Positions 27,553-43,700 of a stretch of 64,000 nucleotides of DNA are shown one piece after another. Position numbers and translations under genes: made by a program. This DNA is from DATAFF01 sp036257595. Its GTDB lineage: Bacteria > Pseudomonadota > Alphaproteobacteria > Rhizobiales > Aestuariivirgaceae. The stretch lies in contig DATAFF010000158.1 of assembly GCA_036257595.1 (NCBI GenBank), positions 6,339-70,338 of the forward strand, in the 5' to 3' direction. The notes under the pieces are model-generated. The model worked only from the letters and a program-made list of their open reading frames with translations. It was not told the DNA's origin and did no database searches. How positions within the stretch are numbered: the first letter of the stretch is position 1; the number at the start of each line of letters is the position of its first letter.

Positions 27553-29982
27553 TCAAAGCATGTCGGCCTGCCAGATGCGGTCGGCATATTCGCGAATCGC
27601 CCGGTCGGCGGAGAAACGCGACATTGCGGCGACGTTGCGCACTGCCTTCTCGGCCCACACCGTCGGCTCGAGCCATAGCTGGTCGGCTCGGATATTGGCC
27701 GTGCGATAGGCGGGGAAATCGGCCAGCACCATATAGTGGTCGCCGCCGCGCAGCAGCGAGTCGACGATCGGCCGGAAGCGGCCGGGATCGTCGGGCGAGA
27801 ACTCGCCGATGGTGATCTGATCGAGCGCCCGGCGGATCGGCTCGTGCTGGAGATAATATTCATAGGGCACATAGCCCTGGCGCCTGAGCTCCTTCACCTC
27901 GTCGACGGTCAGGCCGAAGATGAAGAGGTCCTGGTCGCCGACCGCGGCGGCGATCTCGATATTGGCGCCGTCATAGGTGCCGACGGTGAGCGCGCCGTTG
28001 AGGGCGAGCTTCATGTTGCCGGTGCCCGAGGCCTCGGTGCCGGCCAGCGAGATCTGCTGCGACAGATCGGCGGCCGGCATCAGCATCTCGGCGAGCGACA
28101 CATTGTAGTTCGGCAGGAACACGAATTTCAGGTAGCGATTGGTGACGGGATCGGCATTGACCCGGGCCGCCACGTCGCAGGCGAGCTTGATGATGAGCTT
28201 GGCGAATCGATAGGCGCTGGCCGCCTTGCCGGCCATGATCACGGTGCGCGGGGCATAGAAGCGGTGGGGATCGTCGCGCAGCATGTTCCACCTGGCAACG
28301 ACCCCGAGGATGTTGAGCAATTGCCGCTTATATTCGTGGATCCTCTTGACCTGCATGTCGAACATGGTGGCGGGATCGATGCTGACGCCGGTGCGCTCGA
28401 CCACCAGGCGCGCCAGCCGCTCCTTGTTGGCGCGCTTCACCGTGAGGAAGCGATCGCGAAAGCCGGCATCCTCGGCAAAGCCCTTGAGATCGGCGATCTC
28501 GTCGAAATTGCCGCGCCAGCTCTCGCCGATCGCGTCATCGATCAACGCCGACAGGCGGGGATTGGCCTGCATCAGCCAGAGCCGCGGCGAGATGCCGTTG
28601 GTGACATTCTCGAAGCGGTCGGGCCACAGAGCGGCATAGTCGGGGAACAGCCGCTCGGCGAGCAACTCACTGTGCAGCGCCGACACGCCGTTGACCTTGT
28701 GGCTCGCCACCACCGACAGGCGGCCCATATTGACCCGCGGCATGACATTGCGCTCGACGATGCGGGTGCGGTCGAGGAAGCTCTCATCGGCCTGCCGGTT
28801 GCGCCGGAGATCGGCGACGAAGCGGCGGTCGATCTCCTCGATGATCTCGAGATGGCGCGGCACGATCCGCTGCAGCGTGTCGCAGGCCCACACTTCCAGC
28901 GCCTCGGGCATCAAAGTGTGGTTGGTGTAGGTGAAGGTCCGCTGGGTGATCCTCCAGGCATCGTCCCACTCGATGCCATGCTCATCGACCAGGAGCCGCA
29001 TCAGCTCGGCCGGCGCCAGCGCCGGATGGGTGTCGTTGAGGTGGATGGCCACCCGTTCCGGCATGTCGTTCAGGCTCTCCCTGCCGGCGATGAGGTCGCG
29101 CACGATGTCCTGCAGCGAGGCCGAAACGAAGAAGTGCTCCTGCTTGAGACGGAGCTCGCGCCCTTCCTGCGTGGAATCGTCGGGATAGAGGATCCGCGTC
29201 AGCGTCTGAGCCCTGACCCGCTCGGCGGAGGCGTCGAGATAACGCCCGGCATTGAAGGCGGCGAGATCGAAAGGCTGCTCAGCCTCGGCATCCCACAGGC
29301 GAAGCGTGTCGACGGTGACATGGCCCTGGCCGGCGACCAGCAGGTCATGGGCGACTGCGATGACATCCTCGGTGTCCACCCAATGGGCGCGATAGCCGCG
29401 ATGATGCACCTTGCCGCCGAAGCGGATGCGATAGCGGCGCTCCTCGCGCACCACCTCCCAGACCTTGGCGTCGCGCGACCAGTCCTCGGGCAGCTCGACC
29501 TGCCAGCCGGCGCGCAGCTCCTGCTTGAACATGCCATAGGCGAAGCGGATGCCGTAGCCGGTGGCCGGCACGCCGAGCGATGCCATGGAATCGAGGAAGC
29601 AGGCGGCCAGGCGCCCCAGCCCACCATTGCCGAGCGCAGGGTCCTGCTCATGGCGGACGATTTCATCGAGATCGACCCCGAGCGTGGCAAGGGCCGCCCG
29701 GCACTCGCTCTCGAGCCCGGTCGCCGCCAAGGCGGAAGCGAGATTGCGGGCGATCAGGAACTCCATCGACATATAGGCGACATGCTTGAGCCGCTGGCGC
29801 CTGGCGAGCGCATTGCTCTCGTGCCAGCGCTGCATCAGCACCTCGCGCACGACCTGGCTGGTCGCCGAGAACCAGTCTTCCGGCTTGGCATTCTCCGGCA
29901 GGATGCCGAGGCCGAGCTTCAGCCGGTCGAGGATGGCCTGCTTGAGCCCGGGGCGGGCGGTGAGGCGTGGATCGCTGGTCAT
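27553..29982 (-). CDS. glgP: Glycogen/maltodextrin phosphorylase
   Basis: Releases glucose-1-phosphate from the non-reducing ends of alpha-1,4-glucan, using pyridoxal phosphate. The 809-residue product has the usual bacterial length. The PLP-lysine motif is EASGTGNMK, followed by NGALTVGTYDGANIE; NGGLGRLAACFLDS and KVNGVSALHS are further family signatures. The ATG at 29982 overlaps the treY stop (ATGA). It is the last gene of the nine-gene alpha-glucan operon and gives that system a phosphorolytic outlet. Confidence 0.97.
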   Translation of the reverse strand: MTSDPRLTARPGLKQAILDRLKLGLGILPENAKPEDWFSATSQVVREVLMQRWHESNALARRQRLKHVAYMSMEFLIARNLASALAATGLESECRAALATLGVDLDEIVRHEQDPALGNGGLGRLAACFLDSMASLGVPATGYGIRFAYGMFKQELRAGWQVELPEDWSRDAKVWEVVREERRYRIRFGGKVHHRGYRAHWVDTEDVIAVAHDLLVAGQGHVTVDTLRLWDAEAEQPFDLAAFNAGRYLDASAERVRAQTLTRILYPDDSTQEGRELRLKQEHFFVSASLQDIVRDLIAGRESLNDMPERVAIHLNDTHPALAPAELMRLLVDEHGIEWDDAWRITQRTFTYTNHTLMPEALEVWACDTLQRIVPRHLEIIEEIDRRFVADLRRNRQADESFLDRTRIVERNVMPRVNMGRLSVVASHKVNGVSALHSELLAERLFPDYAALWPDRFENVTNGISPRLWLMQANPRLSALIDDAIGESWRGNFDEIADLKGFAEDAGFRDRFLTVKRANKERLARLVVERTGVSIDPATMFDMQVKRIHEYKRQLLNILGVVARWNMLRDDPHRFYAPRTVIMAGKAASAYRFAKLIIKLACDVAARVNADPVTNRYLKFVFLPNYNVSLAEMLMPAADLSQQISLAGTEASGTGNMKLALNGALTVGTYDGANIEIAAAVGDQDLFIFGLTVDEVKELRRQGYVPYEYYLQHEPIRRALDQITIGEFSPDDPGRFRPIVDSLLRGGDHYMVLADFPAYRTANIRADQLWLEPTVWAEKAVRNVAAMSRFSADRAIREYADRIWQADML

Positions 29983-32678
29983 GGCGGGACCGTCGAGACC
30001 AGTGCCACGGGAAATCTGTCGAGCAGGCCGGCGAGCGGAACGCGGCCGCCGGTTCCCAGAGTCTCGCCTGTCAGATGATTGACGAAGCGAGCGCCGGCAA
30101 GGGTCGGCAGGACGACAGCCGTGTCGTGCCACCGGCTCCTTGGAACCACCGGCCGGTCGTTGCCGGCGGTCAGGCGGAGCGTCCGGCACGGGGCGACCGC
30201 AATGGCCCAGTCCTCGCCGGCGGTCCTCGCAAATGCGACAACGCTCTCCTGCTCGGGCCCCTCGACGGTGAGCGGCAGATACTCGCCCTCGGCCATCAGA
30301 GCACGCGCCCGGTGACGCAGCGCCAGCCCGCAGCGCAGCAGGTGCAGCTTCATGGCACCGTTTTTCCAGCCCTCGGTCATGCCACCGAGTTCCGTGATTC
30401 CGATGAATTCCACCATTTCCGCTCGTGATTCGAAGTCGATTGGCCGCCGATTGTCCGGATCGACGAAGCTCAAGTCAAAACCTTCCGAGCCCTGGTAGAT
30501 ATCAGGTATTCCCGGTGCCGCAAGCTTGACGAGTGTCTGGGTGAGGCTCGTCAGAGCGCCGGCGACCATCAACGGCTTGATCACAGCGGTGAAATCGCCG
30601 AGAAATTCGCCGCTCCGCGCCGGATCGAGCGCCAGCTCGACAAAGTTGCGGACAGCCTGCTCATAAGCCTCGTGCGGGGCGATCCAGGTGGTGCGAAACT
30701 TTGCCTCGCGCACCGCCTTCTCCATGAAGTCGCCGAGGCGGTGGCGGAAGGCCGCGAGCCCGGCCGGGTCGGCGGGGTCGAGATCGAACGGCCAGGCGCC
30801 GGCGGCGGACTGGTAGAACAGCCATTCGATATTGGGCTCGGGCGCCAGCCCCTCGGCGAGCTCGACAATGGCCGGCGCGAGCAGCCCGTGCCAGCGCATC
30901 ACCGCTTCGCCCCATTCGGCCGCCATCTCGCTCAAGGCATAGAGCCGTGCCCGCGCGTCCTCGCCGCGCTTGGTATCATGGGTGGTGGTGGCGCTGAGGC
31001 CATAGGGCTGGTTCTGCCGGCGCAGCGCCATCGCGGCATGGAACGGCTCGAGCCCCAGATCCTTCGGGTCGGGATCGCCGCCCACCTCGTTGAGCGCGAT
31101 CAGCCGGTTGAACCGGTAGAACACCGTATCCTCGACCGCCTTCGCCATCACCGCGCCGGTCGTCTGCTGGAAGCGGGTGACGAAGGAGAGCGCTGCCGCC
31201 TGATCCTCCGGGCTCGTGAAATCGAGCCGCATCAGACGGCCGACAAAGTCGATCGTCTCCTCATCGTCGATCTCGCGCGACGCCTTTGCCGCCGCCACGG
31301 CGGCGGCGATCACTGCCTCGTCGGCGGGCGCGGCGCCGTCGACATCGACATAGGTCCGATAGAGCGGCAGGGCGGCCGCGAACTCGACCAGCGCCCGCCG
31401 CATGGTATCGGCGCCGAAATCGCGGGTCATCGGATCGCGGTCGGTCAGCGCCAGCACCATGTCCTTGAGGATGCCGAGCTCGCCCGCCAGATTGCGCCAC
31501 ATCATCTCACGCTTGGCGCGGGTGACCTCGGCGGCGAAATCGGCAGGCCCGGCGAACTGCTCCCAATGGTCATTGAGCTCGGCAAGTCCTCGCGCATCGG
31601 TGAAGAGGCCGGCCAGCGCGGCGATGAACTCATAGCCGGTGGTGCCGGCCACCGGCCATTCGGCGCGAAGCTCTTCGTCGCGGCCGAGGATCTTCTCGAT
31701 CACCACATAGAGGCCGTCATCGAGGCCGGCTGCCGCCTGCAGCTGATCGAGATAACGGCGCGGATCGGCGAGACCGTCGACATGATCGATCCTGAGGCCA
31801 TGGACGTCGCCGGAGGCGACCAGCGACAGAGCGAGGCCATGGACGTCATCGAACACGCGCTGGCTCTCGACCCTGACCCCGACCAGATCGGCGATCTCGA
31901 AGAAGCGGCGATAGGTGAGCTGCTCGCGCGCCGCCCGCCAATGGACGAGCCGCCAGACCTGGTGCTCATGCAGCTGGTGGATCGCCTCGCGATCCTGGGC
32001 GATCGCCTCGGTCGCCTCGATGATTGCCGAACGCACCGCGGCGTCCTCGGCCAGCGCGGCAAGATCGCTTTTGAGTTGAGCCGAGTCCTCCTGCGTCGCG
32101 ACGGCGAACCGGCGGGCCAGCGCACCGAAGGTGGTGGGGTCGAGGCGGCCGATGATGTGGGCATAGGAGGGCGGGGCGAGCGGCAGGAGCAGCCCGCCAT
32201 ATTTGAAGGAGCAGCCGCCGGTCTCGGCCTCGAAGGCGAGCGAGAAGGCCCCCTGCGTCAAGGCCTGGCCGTAGGAGCTGGCGAGCGCCGGCACGAGCAG
32301 CTTCGGCGCCGACCAGTCGATGTCGAAATGGTCGGCATAGGCGCTGCTGCGACCCCATTCCAGGACGTCGCGCCACCATGCGTTGCCGGGGCTCGCCCCC
32401 ATGTGATTGGGAACGATGTCGAGGATGAGCTTGATGCCGTGCTGGCGCATCGTCGCCGCGAGATCGGCGAACCCTTGCCCGCCGCCAAGCGCCGAGTCGA
32501 GTGCGCCATAGTCGGTCACGTCATAGCCATGGGCCGATCCCGGCGTCGCCTGGAAGATGGGCGAGGCATAAAGATGGCTGACGCCGAGCGCCTCGAGATA
32601 AGGAATGAGCCGCGCCGCCCGTCGAAAATCCATCCCCGACCGGAACTGCAGCCGGTAGGTGGCGAATGGCGCTGTCAT
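29979..32678 (-). CDS. treY: Maltooligosyl trehalose synthase
   Basis: Converts the reducing-end glucose of a maltooligosaccharide into a terminal trehalosyl unit by intramolecular transglycosylation (GH13). The 899-residue product has the TreY-specific long insertions. Visible catalytic regions are GLRIDHVDGLADP (nucleophile Asp), VIEKIL (acid/base Glu) and TTTHDTKRGED. The ATG at 32678 overlaps the malQ stop. It acts just before TreZ, whose gene is two positions upstream in the same operon. Confidence 0.96.
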   Translation of the reverse strand: MTAPFATYRLQFRSGMDFRRAARLIPYLEALGVSHLYASPIFQATPGSAHGYDVTDYGALDSALGGGQGFADLAATMRQHGIKLILDIVPNHMGASPGNAWWRDVLEWGRSSAYADHFDIDWSAPKLLVPALASSYGQALTQGAFSLAFEAETGGCSFKYGGLLLPLAPPSYAHIIGRLDPTTFGALARRFAVATQEDSAQLKSDLAALAEDAAVRSAIIEATEAIAQDREAIHQLHEHQVWRLVHWRAAREQLTYRRFFEIADLVGVRVESQRVFDDVHGLALSLVASGDVHGLRIDHVDGLADPRRYLDQLQAAAGLDDGLYVVIEKILGRDEELRAEWPVAGTTGYEFIAALAGLFTDARGLAELNDHWEQFAGPADFAAEVTRAKREMMWRNLAGELGILKDMVLALTDRDPMTRDFGADTMRRALVEFAAALPLYRTYVDVDGAAPADEAVIAAAVAAAKASREIDDEETIDFVGRLMRLDFTSPEDQAAALSFVTRFQQTTGAVMAKAVEDTVFYRFNRLIALNEVGGDPDPKDLGLEPFHAAMALRRQNQPYGLSATTTHDTKRGEDARARLYALSEMAAEWGEAVMRWHGLLAPAIVELAEGLAPEPNIEWLFYQSAAGAWPFDLDPADPAGLAAFRHRLGDFMEKAVREAKFRTTWIAPHEAYEQAVRNFVELALDPARSGEFLGDFTAVIKPLMVAGALTSLTQTLVKLAAPGIPDIYQGSEGFDLSFVDPDNRRPIDFESRAEMVEFIGITELGGMTEGWKNGAMKLHLLRCGLALRHRARALMAEGEYLPLTVEGPEQESVVAFARTAGEDWAIAVAPCRTLRLTAGNDRPVVPRSRWHDTAVVLPTLAGARFVNHLTGETLGTGGRVPLAGLLDRFPVALVSTVPP

Positions 32679-34525
32679 GACGGCCTCGGCCGTTCCTCGC
32701 GAAGTGCTGCCGACACCGCGCGGAACAGCGTGTCGTCGGCGATCTGCTCGATGGTCAGCGGCAGCTTGCGACGCCAATTGGGATATTCGTAGACGGTGCC
32801 CGGCAGGTTGACCTGCTCGGCGACGCCGAGCAGGTCCTCGATCTGCGCCACCAGCAAGCGCGACGGCGTGCGGGCGAGCAGCCGATGGGTGGCGCTCACC
32901 ACTTCGGGAGCGATCGCGCTTGGCGGGTCGACCTCGTAGGAGCCCGGCGTCAGCCCGCCATGGAGCGCCAGAAGGTCGAGGAGCATGCGCCGGTCATGCG
33001 CGCGCGCCGCCTGCATCGGCTCGATCCTCTCGGGCAGCAGGGTGCCGAGCTCGGCGCGCAGCGCGATGTCGCTGCCGGCCCACCAGCCGGCAAGCGTCGG
33101 CAGGTCGTGGGTCGACACACAGGCGAGCGCCTCGGCCGGCCAGTGTGTCGGCGGCCGGAAGTGCTCGCCATCGCGCTCGAACCACAGCACCCGGTAGGAC
33201 TGGATGGCCGCCGCCCGCATGGTGTCGCGAAAGCCGAAAGGCACGGTGCCGAGATCCTCGCCGACGATCAGGCAGCGGCAGCGATGCGAGGCATTGGCAA
33301 GGACGCCGATCATTCGTGCAAGCGGGTAGCTGACATAGCCGCCGCCACGGGCATCGACGCCGCTCGGAATCCAGTAGAGCCGTTCCAAAGCCATCACATG
33401 ATCGATGCGGATGGCGCCGGTGTGGGCCATCAGCGGGCCGATGATGTCATCGAGCGGCGCCATGTTGCGGGCGGCGAGCGTCGCCGGCGCGATCGGTGCG
33501 AGACCCCAATCCTGGCCGTGATCGTTCAGCATGTCGGGCGGGGCGCCGATGCGTGCCGCAGGCACCACGAGGTCGCGATCGGCCCAGGTCGCAGCGCCGT
33601 CGGGGGCAGCGCCGACAGCCAGATCGAGATAAAGGCCGATGCGCATGCCGGCGGCTCTCGCATGACGCTGGGCAGCCGCCAGCTGCTCATTGGCCAGCCA
33701 TTGCAGCCAGCAATGGAAGGCGACGGCCTCCGCATTGTCGTTGGCGAAATCGCTCACCATCGTGCTGGACGGATCCTGATAGGCGGCGGGCCAGCCATGC
33801 CAGCCGGCGGGGAAGCCTTGCGTCACCATCCATTCCGACAACGCCTCGAACAGAGCGAAGCGTTGGAGCACCGGACCGGCCGCCTCGCGCCATGCCTGGA
33901 ACGCGGGCGGTCGTTGCACCTTTTCGCGAAACAATCGCCCGAGCAGGTCGAGCTTCAAGGCATGGACCTCGGGGTAGTCGATCAGGCCGGGCATGCGGAG
34001 CCCCGCCAGGAGCTGCGGCTCGAGCTCGGCCAGCATCGCCTCGCTGCCCTCGATCCGGTCGATCGCGATATAGATCCAGTCGAGCATGCGGCGGTCGGAG
34101 GGAGCATAGGGGCTGAAGCGGGCGGGATCGGCGGCGAACAGGGCATGGAGCGGGTTCAAGCCGATGAAATCGGCGCCGGCGGCAGCGGCAATATCGGCAA
34201 AAGCTGCGAGATCGGCGAAGTCGCCAATGCCGAGATTGCGTGCCGAGCGCAGGCTGTAGAGCTGGCAGCTCACGCCCCAGACACGCTCATGATCGAGCCA
34301 TGACGGGAAGTAGCATCGTGCCGGCGGCTCGGGCGTCGCGGCCTGAAGCGACGGCGCGGCCTGCAGCGCGGCTGCCACCTCCTCGTCGTTCGCGGCAGGC
34401 ACGCCCATGACCGCCAGCAAGCGGCGCTTGGCCTCATCGGAGATGATCCGTCGCTCGCCGGTCTCGCTGACATAGTCGGAGAGAATTCCGTACGCACGGG
34501 CGAGCTGGTCGAGGGCCTCGCTCAT
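32675..34525 (-). CDS. malQ: 4-alpha-glucanotransferase (amylomaltase)
   Basis: Transfers alpha-1,4-glucan segments between maltooligosaccharides, releasing glucose; it recycles short chains for phosphorylase and for TreY. The 616-residue product is of GH77 type: IRIDHVMALERLYWIP (nucleophile Asp), IVGEDLGTVP (acid/base Glu) and VSTHDLPTLAGWW. An N-terminal extension before the barrel makes it longer than thermophilic amylomaltases. It lies between treZ and treY and overlaps each by four bases. The name is secure. Confidence 0.95.
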   Translation of the reverse strand: MSEALDQLARAYGILSDYVSETGERRIISDEAKRRLLAVMGVPAANDEEVAAALQAAPSLQAATPEPPARCYFPSWLDHERVWGVSCQLYSLRSARNLGIGDFADLAAFADIAAAAGADFIGLNPLHALFAADPARFSPYAPSDRRMLDWIYIAIDRIEGSEAMLAELEPQLLAGLRMPGLIDYPEVHALKLDLLGRLFREKVQRPPAFQAWREAAGPVLQRFALFEALSEWMVTQGFPAGWHGWPAAYQDPSSTMVSDFANDNAEAVAFHCWLQWLANEQLAAAQRHARAAGMRIGLYLDLAVGAAPDGAATWADRDLVVPAARIGAPPDMLNDHGQDWGLAPIAPATLAARNMAPLDDIIGPLMAHTGAIRIDHVMALERLYWIPSGVDARGGGYVSYPLARMIGVLANASHRCRCLIVGEDLGTVPFGFRDTMRAAAIQSYRVLWFERDGEHFRPPTHWPAEALACVSTHDLPTLAGWWAGSDIALRAELGTLLPERIEPMQAARAHDRRMLLDLLALHGGLTPGSYEVDPPSAIAPEVVSATHRLLARTPSRLLVAQIEDLLGVAEQVNLPGTVYEYPNWRRKLPLTIEQIADDTLFRAVSAALREERPRPS

Positions 34526-36359
34526 GGCGCAACCGGCGCGGCGAGGCGGAACACCACCGACCATTCGGGGAGGGATCCGCTCTTGAGGAGACCATCGGCC
34601 CCGGCGACGCTTTCGAACAGGAGCTTCGCGTCGTCACTGAGCTTGACGGAGGCCGGGACGCTGGACGGGCGGTCGCCGAGATTGGCAATGACGCTGAGCC
34701 TCGAGCGGTCGCCCAGCGTCCAGCTGATCACCAGCAGGTTGCTGGCGGCGAGCTCGACGCTTCCGGACCCACCTTCGATGCCGAGGAGGCGCGGCACGAT
34801 TTCATGGCGGCGCAGCCGCATGAGCCGCGTCACAAAGTCGAGTCGAGCTTCGCCTTCCTCGGTCTCGACGCCGTTCCATTCGAGCTTCGAGTCGAGAAAG
34901 GTCGAGAGCGCGTTGGGATCGGGAATGAGCTCGCGGTTCTGCGGATTCTTGAAGCTCGACCATTGGGAGAATTCGCGGCGGCGCCCCTCCCTGACGGCGG
35001 TCGCGAGCTCGCCATGGAAGTCGCAGAAGAAGGCGAAGGGCGTGCGCTCGCCCCATTCCTCGCCCATATAGATCAGCGGGATCTGCGGCGACAGCAGAAG
35101 GAGCGCGGTCAGCGCCTCGACGATGCGGGGCGGCGCGAGATCGGCGAGGCGGTCGCCAAAGGCGCGATTGCCGATCTGATCGTGATTTTGCAGGAAGTGG
35201 ATGAAGGCGGTCGGCGGCAGATGCCGGCTCGGCGCGCCGCGCGGCTGGTTGTTGCGGAATTTCGAGACCTCGCCCTGGAAGATGAAGCCCTCGGCGAGCG
35301 CCCGCGCGAGCTTCTGAAGGCGGTCGGAGATGTAGTCGCCGTAATAGCCTTCGTCCTCGCCGGTGGCGATGACATGGGCGGCGTGGTGGAAGTCGTCGTT
35401 CCACTCGGCATCGAACAAGACGACCGCGCCGCTCGCATCGCGCTCGACATGCCGGACCATGTTGCGGTCGTCCTCGGTGGCGAGGTGAACATGGCGTCCC
35501 GGAAAGCGCTGGCGGACCTCGAGCGCCAGCTCGTCGAGAAGATGGATTGCCGCCTGATCGCGAATTTGATCGATGGCATCGAAGCGCAAGCCGTCGATCA
35601 TGTATTCACCGATCCAGTAGAGCGCGTTGTCGATGAAGTAGCGCCTGACCGGGTGCCTCTCGAAAGCGATCGCGCCGCCCCATGGCGTCTGGCGCTCGGG
35701 GTGGAAGAACTCCGGCGCATAATGCGACAGATAATTGCCCTCCGGTCCGAAGTGATTGTAGACGACGTCGAGGAACACCATGAGGTCGCGCTCATGAGCG
35801 GCATCGACCAGGCGCTTCAGCTGCTCGGGGCCGCCATAGGCGGCATGCGGCGCATAGAGCAGGGTCCCGTCATAACCCCAGCCGCGATTGCCGGCGAACT
35901 GGGCGACCGGCATGAGCTCGATCGCGGTGACGCCGAGCTGCTCCAGATGATCGAGGCGAGCCCGCACCCCGTCGAAATTGCCCGGCACCGAAAAGGTGCC
36001 GGTATGGAGCTCGTAGATCACCGTTTCATGCCAGGGCCGGCCCTTCCAATAGGGCAGCCGCCATTCAAAGGCATCGGGATCGACCAGCCGCGAAGGGCCG
36101 TTGACATCGCCGAGCTGAGCGCGCGCGGCGGGATCGGGCACCTTGAGATTGTCGGCCAGCACGAAGCTGTAGCCCTCGCCCGGCTTGACGAGGTCGGTCT
36201 CGACCGTGAACCAGCCATCGTCGTCGGGCTCCATCGCCAGGACCTCGCCGGTGCGATGGCCGATGAGGCCGATCTCCGTCTGAGCCGGTGCCCACAGGCG
36301 GAAACGCGCGGCATGCGCGCCGACCATCTCGGTTCCCCAGGTGATGGGCAGACGCTGGC

Positions 36360-36363
<4 letters not shown>
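34522..36363 (-). CDS. treZ: Maltooligosyl trehalose trehalohydrolase
   Basis: Cleaves trehalose from maltooligosyltrehalose made by TreY. The 613-residue GH13 enzyme has an N-terminal beta domain (FRLWAPAQTEIGL) and the barrel motifs GLRFDAIDQI, ATEDDRN and FLQNHDQIGNR, which are TreZ-like. The ATG at 36363 overlaps the glgX stop (ATGA) and its own stop overlaps the malQ start. TreZ and TreY together return stored alpha-glucan to trehalose. The family is clear from the EDDRN motif. Confidence 0.96.
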
Positions 36364-38456
<2,093 letters not shown>

Positions 38457-38488
38457 CATCGTCTCCGATCAAGTCGAGCAGGCATGCT

Positions 38489-40704
<2,216 letters not shown>

Positions 40705-40708
<4 letters not shown>

Positions 40709-43700
40709 GGCACGATGCCCCGGCGTCGCAGCAGCTCCATCACGCCGCGCACCGGGATGGTGAGCCAGCCGGGCCGGTTGGTCGCCTCATAGGCGATCTC
40801 GTAGAACGCTTTGTGCAGCAGGAAGAGATCGAGCAGCTGCTGGTCCGATTTGAGGGCGCTCGAGCGGATGTCGCCGGCATAGGATCCGAAATAGCTCGAC
40901 AGGAAGTCGGCGGTTGCGGCATCGCGCCAGTTGAGCGCGAGATCGCGCATGGCGGCGGCCTGATCGGGAGCGAGGCTCACGGCGCGATCGAACGCCGACC
41001 ATGCGGCATAGTCGAAGGAGCGCAGCATGCCGGCGACGTCGCGCATCGGCGATGTCTTCTCGCGGCGCTCCGCCAGCGGTCGCTGCGGCTCGCCCTCGAA
41101 GTCGATGATCCACACATCGGTCTTGCTGACCAGCAGCTGACCGAGATGGTAGTCGCCATGCACCCGAATGCATCGGCCGGCCGGCGGAATGGAGGCGAAC
41201 TCCTCGAGGCAGCCAATGACCTCGTTGCGCATGTCGAGCAGATCGGCGATCTCGCCGCCGCCGCTCATTGCCGGGCCGCTCGACGCCAGCAGATCGAAGG
41301 CTGCCTCGCCTTGCTCGCGGGCACGCTCGACCCACAGGGCGATATGGCTCTCGTTCACCGGCTCCGGCATGAAGGCGGGATCGGACCGCGCCGCCGCGAA
41401 GGCATTGTGCATCCGTGCCGTCACTTTCCCGAAGCTGGCCGCGAGATCGAGCGGATAGACCTTTGCCGGAGCGCTTGTCGCCGAGTCGGCGGTCAGCACC
41501 GCCTGCTGCAGATGACGCGCCAGCGCCTCGACGATGATGCCCCAGGCGTCGCCCTGGTTCTCGACCACCTCGAAGGCGGCGGCAATCGCGGTGGGAGCGC
41601 CGTCTCCCGGCATCGATTCGGCGACCCCGAGCAGGGCAGGGCTGCGGTCGAAATGCGCCTCCTCGGTGAGATAGCGGCCAACCTCGAGCTCGGGCTGAAC
41701 GCCGCTTGCGGGCCGGCGATAGATCTTGAGCAGGATGCGATCGCCAATGATCACCGAGCTGTTGCTCTGCTCGACGCCGACGCCGCGAACGGTTGTGGCT
41801 TCCGGAAACTCGGCCAGCAGGTCGCGGATCTTGAGACTGCAGCTGAAACGGAGCTTGCCGCCGGCCGAATCCTGGTCCTCGCCCCGCGCCATGGCATGGA
41901 CGAGGCCCACGGCCAGCGTCTCGTCATTGGCCGAATCGAAGATCGCGCCGACCCGCGGTCCCTCGCGGAGCTTGGCGAGAGTATAGGGCGCAACGCCTGA
42001 ATCGGGGCGAAGCTCGTGGCCGCCCCAGCGTGCCGAGAGCGGTAGGAAGTAGCGCTGGCGCCGGCCGTCGCGCAAGTTGACATCGACGAAGGTCAGGAGG
42101 TGATGGGTGCCCTGCCATTCAAAGCGAGCGAACAGCGTGATGGCGGTCGCGGCGATGGCACTGTCCTTGCCGGAGAACCAGCGCTGGCGCACGAGATAAT
42201 GCGGCAGAACCTCGTTCTCGATCTGGTGCTGATTGCGCTGGGTGATGGCGCTGTCGAGACCGCTGCGCAGCACCAGCGTGAGAAACTCCGGCAAGGGCTG
42301 CGGGGGCGCGGTGTACCAGCGCGGCAGCTCCGCCTCGCGGGTCAGCAGGAACCAGAAGAAGCCGTAGGCCTGCAGCATCACCATATAGGGTCCGGTGCCG
42401 ATCGGCGGGAAGGCCGAGCGCCCGAGGAGCTCGACCGGCACGGCGCCGGCCCAGGGCGAGAGGTCGAGATCGGCGCACTGCGCCGATGCCGAGAGATTGG
42501 CGACGCAGAGGATCTGCTCGTCGCCGAGCTCCCTGACATAGGCAACGATCTTGCGATTGCCGGGATAGAGGAAGCTCAGGCTGCCGCGACCGAAGGCACG
42601 GTGCTGCTTGCGGACCTGGATGAGCCGCCGCATCCAGTTGAGCAGCGATGCCGAGTCGCGTTGCTCGGCCTCGACATTGAGCGCCTGATAGCCATAGAGC
42701 GGGTCCATGATGACCGGCAGATAGAGGCGCTGCGGGTCGGCCCGCGAGAAGCCGCCATTGCGGTCGGCAGACCATTGCATAGGGGTGCGCACCCCGTCGC
42801 GGTCGCCGAGATAGATGTTGTCGCCCATGCCGATCTCGTCGCCGTAATAGATGACCGGCGTTCCGGGCATCGACATGAGCAGCGCATTCATCAGCTCGAT
42901 CTTGCGCCGGTCATTGTCCATGAGCGGCGCGAGCCGGCGGCGGATGCCGAGATTGAGCCGCGCCCGGCTGTCGGTGGCGTAGACCCGCCAGAGATAGTCG
43001 CGTTCCTCGTCGGTCACCATTTCGAGCGTCAGCTCGTCGTGATTGCGCAGGAAGATGGCCCATTGGCAGCTTTCCGGGATCTCCGGAGTCTGGCGCAGGA
43101 TGTCGGTGATCGGGTGACGGTCCTCCTGGGCGAGGGCCATATACATGCGCGGCATCAGGGGGAAGTGGAACGCCATGTGGCATTCATCGCCGTCGCCGAA
43201 ATAGGGCCTGGTGTCCTCCGGCCACTGATTGGCCTCGGCAAGGAGCATGCGGTCGGGATAGCTGTCGTCGATCGTCGCCCGGACGCGGCGCAGCACATCA
43301 TGGGTCTCGGGAAGGTTCTCGTTGTTGGTGCCCTCGCGCTCGCAGAGATAGGGCACGGCGTCGAGACGCAAGCCGTCGACACCCTTGTCGAGCCAGAAGC
43401 GCAGCGCCTTGGTGACCTCATCGAACACCTGGGGATTTTCGAAGTTGAGATCCGGCTGGTGCGCGTAGAATCGGTGCCAGAAATAGGCCTTGGCAACCGG
43501 GTCCCAGGTCCAGTTGGAGCTTTCGGTGTCGATGAAGATGATGCGGGTGCCGCGATAGCGCGTGTCGGTATCGCTCCACACATAGAAATCGCGCTCGCTC
43601 GATCCTTGCGAGGCAGCCCGGGCGCGCTCGAACCAGGGATGCTGATCGGAGGTGTGGTTGATCACGAGTTCGGTGATCACCCGCATGCCGCGCCGGTGCG

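Noticed and set aside
30672..32792. A 706-residue plus-strand open frame
   Set aside because: Antisense to treY; the sense protein has GH13 catalytic motifs.
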